DNA of 64,000 nt from Paralichthys olivaceus (lineage: Eukaryota > Chordata > Actinopteri > Pleuronectiformes > Paralichthyidae): positions 15,171,501 through 15,235,500 of the forward strand of contig NC_091099.1 of assembly GCF_024713975.1 (NCBI RefSeq), in the 5' to 3' direction. The notes below the pieces were generated by a model. It worked only from the letters and a program-made list of their open reading frames with translations, did not search any database and was not told the DNA's origin. Both the position numbers and the translations under genes were made by a program. Of this stretch, positions 63,661 to 64,000 are shown one piece after another (positions within the stretch are counted from its first letter, which is position 1; the number at the start of each line of letters is the position of its first letter).

Positions 63661-64000
63661 TGATAATACTTGTATGAAAAAAATAGTTGGAAAGCACATT
63701 GAACACATTTTAAAGCTGATACTGGACCCTCAGTATCAGCCCTGGAGACTCACTCTCTCTAAGAAAACCTTGTTTAATCCCATTTTTTGAAAAATCACTT
63801 CTTTTTGGACAATTTACACCGTGTTACTGGTCTGCAATAGTTGAGGAATTATGGGAAATAATGTGATAAAGGCCAACTGCTGAATGATTTAGAAGAGATT
63901 AATGGATTCAATTACATAGTTTCAGCCTCCACCCATAAGAATTAGGACATGGAGAGCCTGTCTGCAACCCCATTTACAGTAATAATGGGACATCAGTAAT
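63661..64000. other. Right edge, nothing recognised
   Basis: AT-rich sequence; possibly further decayed LINE. No coding or RNA feature seen. Confidence 0.4.

Overview
This is vertebrate nuclear DNA, almost certainly from a ray-finned (probably percomorph) fish. Genes are split into many short exons with GT-AG introns, CA/GT microsatellites are long and frequent, and the interspersed repeats look like teleost SINE, LINE and MITE families. Four protein-coding genes could be rebuilt exon by exon. Every junction keeps the reading frame, and each sum ends exactly at a stop codon.

Layout. 1-7.4 kb: AT-rich intergenic DNA with a tRNA-derived SINE and a LINE tail. 7.4-8.6 kb: a GC-rich, promoter-like block with no gene attached that I can see. 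8.6-15.4 kb: mostly non-coding; part may be a long slc25a22 3' UTR. 15.4-26.5 kb (minus): slc25a22, mitochondrial glutamate carrier, 312 aa in ten coding exons, with a CpG-rich promoter near 26.4 kb and a roughly 7.5-kb first intron. 28.3-35.6 kb (minus): pidd1, the death-domain scaffold of the PIDDosome, 1003 aa in 15 coding exons. 37.5-43.1 kb (plus): pnpla2 (adipose triglyceride lipase), 512 aa in nine exons, divergent from pidd1. 45.8-60.7 kb (plus): a myosin-phosphatase targeting subunit, best matched to ppp1r12c, 918 aa in 25 exons. 61.9-64 kb: intergenic, with a decayed LINE reverse-transcriptase fragment.

The order slc25a22 - pidd1 - pnpla2 is the same as human 11p15.5, but rplp2, which sits between PIDD1 and PNPLA2 in human, was not found. 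The gene next to pnpla2 here is ppp1r12c, which is on another chromosome in human. The genes do not form a pathway: they cover glutamate import into mitochondria, genotoxic/centrosome stress signalling, lipid-droplet lipolysis and actomyosin regulation.

I found no evidence for an entirely new biological system. The points most worth checking are: (1) pidd1 keeps the HFS self-cleavage motif at its second site but has QFS at the first; (2) an intron of ppp1r12c begins directly with a 159-bp perfect GT repeat, so the splice donor is the first repeat unit, and a second TG/CG repeat lies just before a later acceptor; (3) a nearly palindromic fold-back transposon abuts a MITE inside a pidd1 intron, with an inverted copy of that MITE beyond the gene's end; (4) a 32-bp minisatellite lies in ppp1r12c intron 1.
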